Position numbers and translations under genes: made by a program. The notes beneath the pieces were generated by a model. The model worked only from the letters and a program-made list of their open reading frames with translations. It made no database searches and was not told the origin of the DNA. A stretch of DNA of 38,117 bases from Halosimplex carlsbadense 2-9-1 (GTDB taxonomy: Archaea; Halobacteriota; Halobacteria; Halobacteriales; Haloarculaceae), in NCBI RefSeq assembly GCF_000337455.1, contig NZ_AOIU01000003.1, positions 1 to 38,117 on the forward strand, given 5' to 3'. This document shows, one piece after another, positions 25,397 through 32,297 of this stretch (within the stretch, counting starts at the first letter, position 1; each line of letters opens with the position of its first letter).

Positions 25397-26437
25397 TCAG
25401 TCCCCGGCTTCCGCGGGGATCGACCCGGCGTCGGTCGCCGAGGCGGTCGCGTTCGCCTCGAGCCACGCCTCTGCGTCAAGTGCCGCCATGCTACCCATGC
25501 CGGCGGCCGTGACAGCCTGCTGGTACTCGCGATCCATCACGTCGCCCGCGGCGAAGACGCCGTCGGCCGCCGTCGCGGTCGTCGCCCACGCGTCGCCGGC
25601 GGCGGCGGTCTGCACGTAGCCGCCCTCGTCGAGTTGGACCGGCGTGTCCCGCAGGAACGCGGTGTTGGGCTCGTGACCGATAGCGTAGAAGACGCCGCCG
25701 GTATCGACCGTCTCGACGGTGGCGTCCTCGCCCGCTTCACGCCGCTCCGTGGGGTGTCCGTCCGGGTGGGAGACGAGGGTCGCGCCGGTCACGCCCGCCT
25801 CCTGTGAACCGTGAATCTCGAGCAGTTCCGTGTTCCACCGGAACTCGACGTCGTCGTGTTCGCGCGCACGGTCGGCCATGATCTCGGAGGCCCGAAGCTC
25901 TTCGCGGCGGTGGAGGACCGTCACGGAGTCAGCGAACTTCGCGAGGAACAGCGCCTCCTCCATCGCGCTGTCGCCGCCCCCGACGACCAGCACGTCGTCG
26001 CCCCTGTGGAAGGCGCCGTCGCAGGTGGCACACGTCGACAGGCCGTAGCCCATCAGCTCGTCCTCGCCGTCGGCACCGACCCAGCGGGCGCTGGCGCCCG
26101 TCGCGACGACGAGCGCGCGGGTCCGCAGCGTTGCACCCGTCGACAGGGCGAGCTCCGTGGGCTGGCCCTCCAGGTCGGCCGATTCGATGCTCCCGTGGCG
26201 GAACGACGCGCCGAAGCGCTCGGCCTGCTCGCGGCCCCGCTGGACGAGGTCCATGCCGCCGACGCCCTCGGGGAAGCCGAGGTAGTTCTCGACGTCGGTC
26301 GTGAGCGTCAGCTGCCCGCCGGGCTCGTCGCCCTCGAGGACGAGGGGGTCGAGGTCCGCGCGCGCCGCGTAGACGGCCGCCGAGAGCCCGGCGACGCCGG
26401 ACCCGGCGATCACCACGTCCCTGATCGCCTCGCTCAT
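25397..26437 (-). CDS. trxB: Thioredoxin reductase
   Basis: 346 aa from the ATG at 26437. FAD-binding N-terminus VVIAGSGVAGLSAAVYAARA, redox-active CATC (Cys136, Cys139) in LSTCATCDGAFHRG, NADPH-binding domain with VLVVGGGDSAMEEALFLAKF and HRREELRAS, and the FAD-closing GVFAAGDVMDREYQQAVTAA. The HRRxxxR motif favours NADPH. It reduces the thioredoxin whose gene lies immediately upstream: the thioredoxin stop (26440-26438) is followed without a gap by this ATG. About 20 residues at the C-terminus are an Ala/Thr-rich extension. Placed at the edge of the sulfur island, it can supply electrons for persulfide reduction. Confidence 0.95.
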   Translation of the reverse strand: MSEAIRDVVIAGSGVAGLSAAVYAARADLDPLVLEGDEPGGQLTLTTDVENYLGFPEGVGGMDLVQRGREQAERFGASFRHGSIESADLEGQPTELALSTGATLRTRALVVATGASARWVGADGEDELMGYGLSTCATCDGAFHRGDDVLVVGGGDSAMEEALFLAKFADSVTVLHRREELRASEIMADRAREHDDVEFRWNTELLEIHGSQEAGVTGATLVSHPDGHPTERREAGEDATVETVDTGGVFYAIGHEPNTAFLRDTPVQLDEGGYVQTAAAGDAWATTATAADGVFAAGDVMDREYQQAVTAAGMGSMAALDAEAWLEANATASATDAGSIPAEAGD

Positions 26438-26797
26438 CTATTCGGTGTACCTCCCGATCAGCGCCCGGAGCTGGTCTTCGCCCTGGACGCCAACGATCTC
26501 CTCGACCTGCTCGCCGTCGGCGAACAACACGAGCGTCGGGACGCCGCGGACGCCGTAGGCGCCGGCGAGCTGCTGGTTCGCATCGACGTCGACCTTCGCG
26601 ACGGCCGCCCCGGTCTCGGCCGCGAGCGTCTCGACGACCGGTTCGAGCATCTTGCAGGGACCACACCAGTCGGCGTAGAAGTCCGCGAGGACCACGTCGT
26701 TGGCCGCGACGAACTCGTCCAGCTCGGTCTGCCCGTCGATCTGACGGGGCGAATCGGGCGTGGCAGCGTCCGCTTCGGAAGCTGATTCGACTGTCAT
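26438..26797 (-). CDS. trxA: Thioredoxin
   Basis: 119 aa from the ATG at 26797 (MTVESASEADAATPDSPRQI). A 20-residue acidic lead precedes the thioredoxin fold: VVLADFYADWCGPCKMLEPV with WCGPC at Cys45 and Cys48, then AKVDVDANQQLAGAYGVRGV and the cis-proline VPTLVLFADG. Cytosolic dithiol reductant. The frame is open further upstream, but that stretch is not conserved and a TATA-like TTAA lies at 26824-26827, 27 nt before this ATG, which fits a leaderless message. Forms an operon with trxB. Confidence 0.95.
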   Translation of the reverse strand: MTVESASEADAATPDSPRQIDGQTELDEFVAANDVVLADFYADWCGPCKMLEPVVETLAAETGAAVAKVDVDANQQLAGAYGVRGVPTLVLFADGEQVEEIVGVQGEDQLRALIGRYTE

Positions 26798-26823
26798 CAC
26801 CCATCTGTACGCACCGTCAGTAG

Positions 26824-26851
26824 TTAAGAGTTTTGGGCAGAATATACAATA
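26824..26851 (-). promoter_or_regulatory. trxA promoter with shared operator-like motif
   Basis: Read on the minus strand: TATTGTAT (26851-26844), six bases, CCCAAAAC (26837-26830), two bases, TTAA (26827-26824). The same three blocks with identical spacing stand upstream of DUF7512/tauE at 28816-28789. The TTAA serves as TATA core; the blocks above it overlap the BRE position. Confidence 0.6.
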
Positions 26852-27026
26852 CCATTCAGCGAGGGTGCCGACCGCCACCGAATTCGAGGGCGAGTCCGTC
26901 GACTCGGCGGTTTCAGGGCCGTACGACGGTCTACAGCGGCCACGTGCGACTGGGGAGCCGACATGACGCTGGACGGCAAAGAGAGGCGGAGAAGCGGCGA
27001 GAGGGGAACGCGGACCGTCGAGCGGG

Positions 27027-27431
27027 TCAGCTCTCGACCGACTCGGCGGCGACCTCGGTCCGGTCGTACTTCGTCTCGAACTCCTGGATGAGCTGTCCCA
27101 TCTTGGCGTACCAGTCGTTGAGCATGCGCTGCATGTCGTCGGCGATCTGCTCGGGGTCGGTCGGTTTGTAGACGTGGTAGTAGCCGCCCTGGTCGTAGTT
27201 GACCTGCTCTTTCTGGATGAACCCCGCCTGGAGCAGCCGCTGAACGGCGCGGTAGGCGGTCGAGCGCTCGCGGTCGACCGCTTCGGCGACCTCGTCGACG
27301 GTGAGCGGTTCGTCGGTGCCGACCAGCGCCTGAAAGACGTCCCTGTCGAGCTGCTTGAGTCCGTGGAAACACTCCAGAAGCCCCTCACACTCCATGTCCT
27401 GTTGCAGTTGTTCCGACATCGAATCTGGCAT
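27027..27431 (-). CDS. Winged-helix transcriptional regulator (TrmB-like)
   Basis: 134 aa from the ATG at 27431 (MPDSMSEQLQQDMECEGLLE). Winged helix-turn-helix around residues 30-85: LDRDVFQALVGTDEPLTVDE, VAEAVDRERSTAYRAVQRLL, QAGFIQKEQVNYDQGGYYHV. The C-terminal amphipathic helix (QIADDMQRMLNDWYAKMGQL) probably dimerises. Cys15 and Cys21 flank a short helix before the DNA-binding part; two-cysteine regulators such as SqrR and BigR sense persulfide in bacteria, so redox or persulfide sensing is a reasonable guess here. A 19-bp perfect palindrome adjoins its own TATA box, suggesting autoregulation. It lies between the thioredoxin and TauE operons of the sulfur island, which it may control. Confidence 0.82.
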   Translation of the reverse strand: MPDSMSEQLQQDMECEGLLECFHGLKQLDRDVFQALVGTDEPLTVDEVAEAVDRERSTAYRAVQRLLQAGFIQKEQVNYDQGGYYHVYKPTDPEQIADDMQRMLNDWYAKMGQLIQEFETKYDRTEVAAESVES

Positions 27432-27460
27432 CGTTATCACTCGAACGTATGAAATACGCG

Positions 27461-27489
27461 GTTATAAGATTTGTGCATAGAATGCACAA
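27461..27489 (-). promoter_or_regulatory. Regulator promoter with perfect 19-bp palindrome
   Basis: TTGTGCAT (27471-27478), AGA, ATGCACAA (27482-27489): a perfect 8-3-8 inverted repeat. Directly next to it is a TATA box, CTTATAAC on the minus strand (27468-27461), about 33 nt before the ATG at 27431. It is a strong candidate for the operator of the winged-helix regulator itself. On the minus strand the core ATTCT is shared with the trxA promoter. Confidence 0.65.
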
Positions 27490-27533
27490 TTGCATCCACG
27501 AGTCGGGAGCGCCCGAAGGGACAGAAACCGTCG

Positions 27534-28565
27534 TCAGTCGGCGGTGGTGGTCGTGTAACCGGTCTCCGCCCGGAGGGCCCGGACGGAACTGACCACGACC
27601 GCGCCGGACACCAGCGCGGCGGCGCCGATGATGACGACCAGCGAGACGGTCTGGAGGACGGGGATATCCGCGAACTCCCCGACCTTGCGGATCGCGACGG
27701 CGAGCGCGCCGAGCAGGAGCATCACGCCGAAGTACACCTTGATCTCGTCTTCGTCGACCAGGTCGGTCGCCGCGGCGCCCAGTCGCGCCCCGAGGGCGCT
27801 CCCGGCCAGCAGCGGGACGACGATCGACAGGTCGACCGCGCCGTCGATCGCGTAGAGGAAGCTCCCGATACCGCCCGAGAAGACGATCTCGAAGAGGTCG
27901 GTCCCGACGGCCACCGGGACCGGAACGCCGATGAGATAGAACAGCGCGGGCATGCGGATGAACCCCCCACCGACGCCGAGGAATCCGGACAGCAGCCCCG
28001 TTGCGAACGCCACCGCGAGGATCAGCCACAGCGACACGGAGATGCCGCCGCGGAGGCTCATCATCGGGGGTACCCGGTAGGACTGGATCGTCTTCGCGAT
28101 GTCGGGGATGTCCTCGCCGTCGGTCTCGTCTTCGCTCTCGGCGTCGTGACTGATGCCACCGCCGCCCCCCCGCATCGCGGTGTACGTGATGAACACGCCG
28201 ATGCCGCCCAGCAGGGCGACGTAGATGACGCTGACGACGGTGTCGGCCAGCCCGATCTCCTGCAGCCAGTGCAGCCCGATCTTCCCGACCTCGATCCCCG
28301 CGGTCGTCCCGGCGATCATGAGGACGCCGAGTTTGTAGTCGACCTGGCCCAGGTCGCGGTGTTTGAGCGTCGCGATCACCGACGTGGCGAACACGAACGC
28401 CAGCCCCGAGGCGACGGCCACGTCCGTCTCGTAGCCCATCACCATCAGCGCGGGCGTGACGAGGAACGACCCGCCCATCCCGAAGAACCCGAAGAGGAGG
28501 CCGATCAGCACCCCGAAGCCGGCGAACAGCGCGAGCAACGTGACTGCGACGCCGAACACCTCCAT
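27534..28565 (-). CDS. TauE/SafE family sulfite/sulfonate exporter
   Basis: 343 aa from the ATG at 28565 (MEVFGVAVTLLALFAGFGVL). Eight or so hydrophobic helices in two repeats. The first repeat has LIGLLFGFFGMGGSFLVTPA and the second FATGLLSGFLGVGGGFIRMP: the paired G-x-G-G-G motifs of TauE/SafE. The repeats are joined by an acidic cytosolic loop (SHDAESEDETDGEDIPDIAK, about 145-165). The family exports sulfite, sulfoacetate or similar anions; sulfite from persulfide oxidation is the likely cargo given the island. ATG overlaps the stop of the 50-aa DUF7512 gene by one base (TGATG), so the two are translationally coupled. Confidence 0.92.
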   Translation of the reverse strand: MEVFGVAVTLLALFAGFGVLIGLLFGFFGMGGSFLVTPALMVMGYETDVAVASGLAFVFATSVIATLKHRDLGQVDYKLGVLMIAGTTAGIEVGKIGLHWLQEIGLADTVVSVIYVALLGGIGVFITYTAMRGGGGGISHDAESEDETDGEDIPDIAKTIQSYRVPPMMSLRGGISVSLWLILAVAFATGLLSGFLGVGGGFIRMPALFYLIGVPVPVAVGTDLFEIVFSGGIGSFLYAIDGAVDLSIVVPLLAGSALGARLGAAATDLVDEDEIKVYFGVMLLLGALAVAIRKVGEFADIPVLQTVSLVVIIGAAALVSGAVVVSSVRALRAETGYTTTTAD

Positions 28566-28717
28566 CACGAATCACCCCGCAGCGCCGCGACGAGCCGCGG
28601 CCCGACCAGGCGTTCGAGATAGCCGTACCCGACGTACAGGACGATCGCCTCCATCAGTACGACGCCGATCACGAGCGCACCACCGCTGAGGCCGGTCGCG
28701 CTCTCAAGCCCGAACAT
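28565..28717 (-). CDS. DUF7512-type 50-aa membrane protein, partner of TauE
   Basis: 50 aa from the ATG at 28717 (MFGLESATGLSGGALVIGVV), one membrane helix (about residues 12-33) and a basic end YLERLVGPRLVAALRGDS. Haloarchaeal TauE genes are commonly preceded by a peptide of this kind (DUF7512, from memory). Its stop TGA shares a base with the TauE ATG. It may help assembly or gating of the exporter; nothing in the sequence proves it. Its message has a 5' leader of roughly 45 nt if the TTAA at 28789-28792 is the TATA core. Confidence 0.8.
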   Translation of the reverse strand: MFGLESATGLSGGALVIGVVLMEAIVLYVGYGYLERLVGPRLVAALRGDS

Positions 28718-28788
28718 TCGTCGACACCTCGATCGATATTGCGTGGTTCATGGATTTCTGCTCACGTCCCGGTAATCGACTACTGCAT

Positions 28789-28816
28789 TTAATGGTTTTG
28801 GGATCACAATACAATA
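28789..28816 (-). promoter_or_regulatory. DUF7512-tauE promoter with shared operator-like motif
   Basis: Minus strand: TATTGTAT (28816-28809), six bases, CCCAAAAC (28802-28795), two bases, TTAA (28792-28789). Every block and every spacer length equals the trxA promoter at 26851-26824, which makes a common regulator likely. Confidence 0.6.
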
Positions 28817-29040
28817 TTACTGCAACGGATGGCATCGATACCCCACCCGAATATCTCCGTACGTTATGGAGATATTCGCCGGAGATCGGGGGGCTCGAAC
28901 GGCGGTCGAGACGGTGCATATCTCGCTCGCGCGCGGATGAATGCGGATCGCTCCCGTCGAATTCGTCGACGGGTTCCGAACGGTCAAATCTCGGCGGGCC
29001 GACTCGACACCGCGCCGAACGGGGTGCGTCCCGCCACCCT

Positions 29041-29063
29041 ATATTGTTCCAACAAAACAATAT
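29041..29063 (+). promoter_or_regulatory. Inverted repeat at the usp promoter
   Basis: ATATTGTT (29041-29048) and AACAATAT (29056-29063) are perfect inverted repeats with a 7-nt spacer. They run directly into a TATA-like ATATTATA (29060-29067) about 25 nt before the usp ATG. The position just upstream of and touching the TATA box matches the arrangement at the regulator gene. Confidence 0.55.
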
Positions 29064-29089
29064 TATACGAGTAGCACTTCGGTCCGGTC

Positions 29090-29926
29090 ATGAGAGCGAT
29101 CTACGCGACGGACCTCTCGGCGGCGAGCGAAGCGGCCATCGAGAACGAGACCTGTCTGGAGTGTCTCGAACGGATCGGCGTCGAGACGATCCACCTGGTG
29201 ACGGTCGTCCCGTCGAACGTCCATCCCGGGATGCCCGGGATGGACCTGGAAGGGCGCCGCGAGCGCGCGCTCGACCGGTACCGGGGCGTGATGGAGGCGG
29301 CGGGCTTCGGCGTCGAAACGCACGTCGTCCGCGGGACGCCTTACCGGCGCATCAACGGGATCGCGGAGACGGTTCGCGCCGACCTGACGATCGTCGGCTC
29401 GCGCGGACAGAGCCCGCTCGCCAATCGCGTCATCGGCTCGACCGCCCGGAACCTCGCGCGGACGACCGTCGTCCCCCTCCTCGTCAACCGCGTCGAGCGC
29501 GAGGACGAGCGGCCCGAGGTGCTCCGCGAACACCTGTTCCAGCGAGTGCTCTACGCCACGGACTTCTCCGAGAACGCCGAACGTGCGTTCGACGCGTTCT
29601 CGTATCTCCGCCACGCGACCCAAGAGGCGACGCTCGTCCACGTCGAGTCACCGAAAGACCAGAGCGAGACCGACCCCGAGGAGCGCCTCGCCGAGCTTGC
29701 CGAGACACTGGACGGCTGGGACATCGAGACGGCGATCGAGGTCCGGCAGGGCGACCCCGCCGAAGAGGTCCTCGACGTCGAGGCCGACGTGGTCCCGACC
29801 ACCACGCTCGTGGGGTCGCGCGGGCAGAGTCGGATCCGGCGACTGATGCTCGGGAGCGTCTCCGAGGACCTGGTCGCCCGAGCGAGGGGGAACGTCTACC
29901 TCGTTCCCCCGCCCCGCACGGCCTGA
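29090..29926 (+). CDS. Tandem universal stress protein (UspA, two domains)
   Basis: 278 aa from the ATG at 29090. Two Usp folds in tandem: residues 1-140 begin MRAIYATDLSAASEAAIENE and end with the ATP-binding motif GSRGQSPLANRVIGST; residues 150-275 begin QRVLYATDFSENAERAFDAF and end with GSRGQSRIRRLMLGSV. Both keep the G-x2-G-x9-G-S/T pattern, so nucleotide binding is expected in each half. Two cysteines in CLECLERIG of the first half are unusual and might respond to redox state. Cytosolic. Divergent from the TauE operon; convergent with the PiT-like permease. Confidence 0.92.
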   Translation: MRAIYATDLSAASEAAIENETCLECLERIGVETIHLVTVVPSNVHPGMPGMDLEGRRERALDRYRGVMEAAGFGVETHVVRGTPYRRINGIAETVRADLTIVGSRGQSPLANRVIGSTARNLARTTVVPLLVNRVEREDERPEVLREHLFQRVLYATDFSENAERAFDAFSYLRHATQEATLVHVESPKDQSETDPEERLAELAETLDGWDIETAIEVRQGDPAEEVLDVEADVVPTTTLVGSRGQSRIRRLMLGSVSEDLVARARGNVYLVPPPRTA

Positions 29927-30017
29927 GGAGCCGACGGTCTCCGCTGACCGACGAACCACCACGGCCCGTCACTACGGCGCGATTTTCAGGAGCGCGTAGT
30001 CGGGAGACGCCGTCGGT

Positions 30018-31193
30018 TCACACCGGTAGCACGGCGATCGCGCCGAAGCCGAGCGCGAACGCGAGCGCGAACGACCCGGCCCAGGCGCCGACCGTCACGA
30101 GGATCTTGCGCGCGCTGACCGCGTCGCTGCCGCCGACGGCGGCGCCGCTGCCGATGATCGCGCTGACCACGATCTCGTTGAACGAGACCGGGACGCCCAG
30201 CAACACGGCGAGTTGGGCGATCAGAAACGAGGGGACGAGCGCGGCGATCGAGCGCCGGGGGCCCAGCGAGGAGTAATCCCGCGCCAGCGACTTGATCATC
30301 CGCGGCGCGCCGGTCCACGAACCGACGAGGATCCCGAGGCCACCGCCGACGAGGGCGGCCATCACCGGGACCATCGTCACCGAGTCGAGCAGCGGGAGCA
30401 GCGGCCCCACCGCGAGGCCGACCTGACTCCCGCCCGCGGAGAAGGCGACGAGCGAGCCCAGCGCGAGCAACACGCGGCGGAGCCCGCCGGTCGTGTCCCG
30501 ACGGATGTCCCACCAGACGACGACACCCACCGAGAGCGCGACGGCTCCCGAGACCGTGACCGGACCCACCATCGGGAACTCGGTCGCTCGGCGGGCGGCA
30601 CCGACGAACGACCCCGCTGTCGTCCCGGCACCGAGGTAGGCGAACTCGACGTTCGCCAGAACCGCGCCGACGAGGGCGGCCAGCACCGGGACGCTGTAGC
30701 GTTCGGGCACGTCCGCCCGAGGGAGAACGCTCGCGATCCCGTAGGCCAATCCGCCGCCGACGATTGGCGTCAGCAGCCAGACCCCGCCGATCTGCAGGTA
30801 CTTCGACGGGACGGGCGAGCCCCCGAGCGCCAGCCCGACGCCCACGACCGAGCCGGTGACGGTGAACGCCGTCGCGATCGGGTACCCGGTACGGATCCCG
30901 ACCGCCATCAGCCCCGCGCCGATCGCGAGGACGACGATGACGCCCGTCACCGGGAGAGAGATCCCGCCGACGAGACCCCGGCCGACCGCCTCGGAGACGT
31001 TCGCGCCCTGGACGACCGCGCCGGCGAACCCGAATATCCCGACGATAAACGCCGCTCGCATCGTCGAGATCGCGTTGGCGCCGACCGCGGGAGCGAAGGG
31101 GGTCGCGCCACTGGAACCGGCGCCGATCACCCACGCCATGAAGAGGCTCGCCAGTCCGGCGACCAGGAAGAGCCCGAGAACTGATGGGTCCAT
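30018..31193 (-). CDS. PiT-family permease (phosphate- or sulfate-type)
   Basis: 391 aa from the ATG at 31193. About 10-11 membrane helices with the internal repeat of the PiT family: FMAWVIGAGSSGATPFAPAV with GANAISTMRAAF near the start, and VSFNEIVVSAIIGSGAAVGG with SDAVSARKIL near the end. The usual PiT signature GANDVANA reads GAGSSGAT, so the characteristic Asp is absent. Bacterial CysP shows that PiT proteins can carry sulfate. Here the gene is last in an operon with two YeeE/YedE-type sulfur transporters (22 nt after the DUF6691 gene), so transport of a sulfur oxyanion is a fair guess. Phosphate remains possible. Confidence 0.82.
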   Translation of the reverse strand: MDPSVLGLFLVAGLASLFMAWVIGAGSSGATPFAPAVGANAISTMRAAFIVGIFGFAGAVVQGANVSEAVGRGLVGGISLPVTGVIVVLAIGAGLMAVGIRTGYPIATAFTVTGSVVGVGLALGGSPVPSKYLQIGGVWLLTPIVGGGLAYGIASVLPRADVPERYSVPVLAALVGAVLANVEFAYLGAGTTAGSFVGAARRATEFPMVGPVTVSGAVALSVGVVVWWDIRRDTTGGLRRVLLALGSLVAFSAGGSQVGLAVGPLLPLLDSVTMVPVMAALVGGGLGILVGSWTGAPRMIKSLARDYSSLGPRRSIAALVPSFLIAQLAVLLGVPVSFNEIVVSAIIGSGAAVGGSDAVSARKILVTVGAWAGSFALAFALGFGAIAVLPV

Positions 31194-31214
31194 GAGCGAA
31201 GCGTGAAGTGGGTC

Positions 31215-31676
31215 TCAGTCCGCTCTCGACGGTGCGGGCGCGGCGTCGGCCGCGCGACTCCGCCAGTACCCCTGGATGTACGCGCCGAGGAACATCCCGG
31301 CGAGCGCCCAGAGGATGGTCAGGTTGCCGGTCCCGAGGCTGGCGTAGGCGGCGCCCGGGCAGATGCCCGACAGCCCCCAGCCGACGCCGAAGATCGCGCC
31401 GCCGATCAATACGTTGCGGTCGAACGACTTCAGTCGGCGCTCGAAGCCGTCGCCCGTCAGGGGCGCGCGGTCGAGCAGCCGCGGCGCGAGGAAGAAGGTT
31501 AGCCCGGAGACGACGGCGCCGCCGAACATCACGAACAGCAGCCCGAAGTCCTCGAACTGGAGGAAGTTCAGGACGACCTCCGGCCGGGCCATGTGGCTGA
31601 ACCCGAGGCCGAACCCGAAGATCAGGCCGCCCACGAGCACCAGCGCCACGAACAGGGGATGGCGATCGTCGCTCAC
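31215..31676 (-). CDS. DUF6691 / YeeE-YedE family membrane protein
   Basis: 153 aa from a GTG at 31676 (VSDDRHPLFVALVLVGGLIF). Four hydrophobic helices with GFGLGFSHMARPEVVLNFLQ, FGGAVVSGL, IFGVGWGLSGICPGAAYASL (Cys106 in GICPG) and a C-terminal helix. It is a half-size member of the YeeE/YedE group, whose full-length members (TsuA) import thiosulfate through conserved membrane cysteines. It presumably pairs with the other half-size protein encoded 55 nt upstream. Confidence 0.88.
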   Translation of the reverse strand: MSDDRHPLFVALVLVGGLIFGFGLGFSHMARPEVVLNFLQFEDFGLLFVMFGGAVVSGLTFFLAPRLLDRAPLTGDGFERRLKSFDRNVLIGGAIFGVGWGLSGICPGAAYASLGTGNLTILWALAGMFLGAYIQGYWRSRAADAAPAPSRAD

Positions 31677-31731
31677 GTGTCGCGCCCTCCGGTCGCTCCC
31701 GTTCGCGCGGTTCGAGACGCTCGCGTCTCGC

Positions 31732-32289
31732 TCATGGAGCCACCCCCAGCGCGGAGACGACCTGGGCGGTCCCGATCGCCACCGTCAGGAACGTCAGGAC
31801 GCCGACGATCGACGTCTTCGACGCGGATCCGACGCCGCAGACGCCGTGGCCCGAGGTACAGCCCTTGCCGACGCGGGTCCCGATGCCAACGAGGACACCG
31901 CCGACCAGCAGCCGCCAGGGCTGGACGTCCGTCGACCAGAACGTGATCCCGGCGACCTCGTACAGGCTCCCGGTGGTCCCCGGCTGGTAGAGCGAACTCG
32001 ACACCAGTCCGGACTGGACGGTGGCCGCGAACGCCAGCCCGCCCAGGACGATTCCCAGCGTGAACACGACTCGCCAGTCCCGCGAGGCGACGTACCGCTG
32101 GAACCGGGACTGTCCGGAGACGTACGACAGCGTCGACTCCAGGAACGTGCTGGCGCCGGCGCTGATGCCCGTCCCCAGGTAGATCACGACGGTTCCGAGC
32201 CCGACGAGCAGGCCGCCGACGGCGTAGCGACTGACGCCGTTGGGGAACAGGTCGGCGGCCGCCTGGAGCGCGACTGGATCAGCTACCAT
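31732..32289 (-). CDS. YeeE/YedE family protein (thiosulfate-uptake type half)
   Basis: 185 aa from the ATG at 32289 (MVADPVALQAAADLFPNGVS). Four to five helices; the diagnostic motif GKGCTSGHGVCG (Cys144, Cys151) is followed by the last helices. In TsuA such cysteines relay thiosulfate through the membrane by brief S-S-S hydrogen bonding. Together with the DUF6691 protein it probably forms one thiosulfate or sulfane-sulfur channel. Starts 8 nt after the stop of the rhodanese-metallo-beta-lactamase gene, so all four genes 33500-30018 form one operon. Confidence 0.92.
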   Translation of the reverse strand: MVADPVALQAAADLFPNGVSRYAVGGLLVGLGTVVIYLGTGISAGASTFLESTLSYVSGQSRFQRYVASRDWRVVFTLGIVLGGLAFAATVQSGLVSSSLYQPGTTGSLYEVAGITFWSTDVQPWRLLVGGVLVGIGTRVGKGCTSGHGVCGVGSASKTSIVGVLTFLTVAIGTAQVVSALGVAP

Positions 32290-32297
32290 GGGCTAGT

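Larger units (their letters stand above)
28718..29089. promoter_or_regulatory. Divergent intergenic region DUF7512-tauE / usp
   Basis: 372 nt, visibly AT-richer than the surroundings at both ends. It holds the tauE-operon promoter block (28789-28816) and the usp promoter with inverted repeat (29041-29063). The middle (28840-29030) shows no credible gene; short open frames there have atypical composition. Confidence 0.6.

Noticed and set aside
28840..29030. Small plus-strand frames between tauE and usp
   Set aside because: Ser/Arg-rich composition and no start signals; treated as regulatory DNA.
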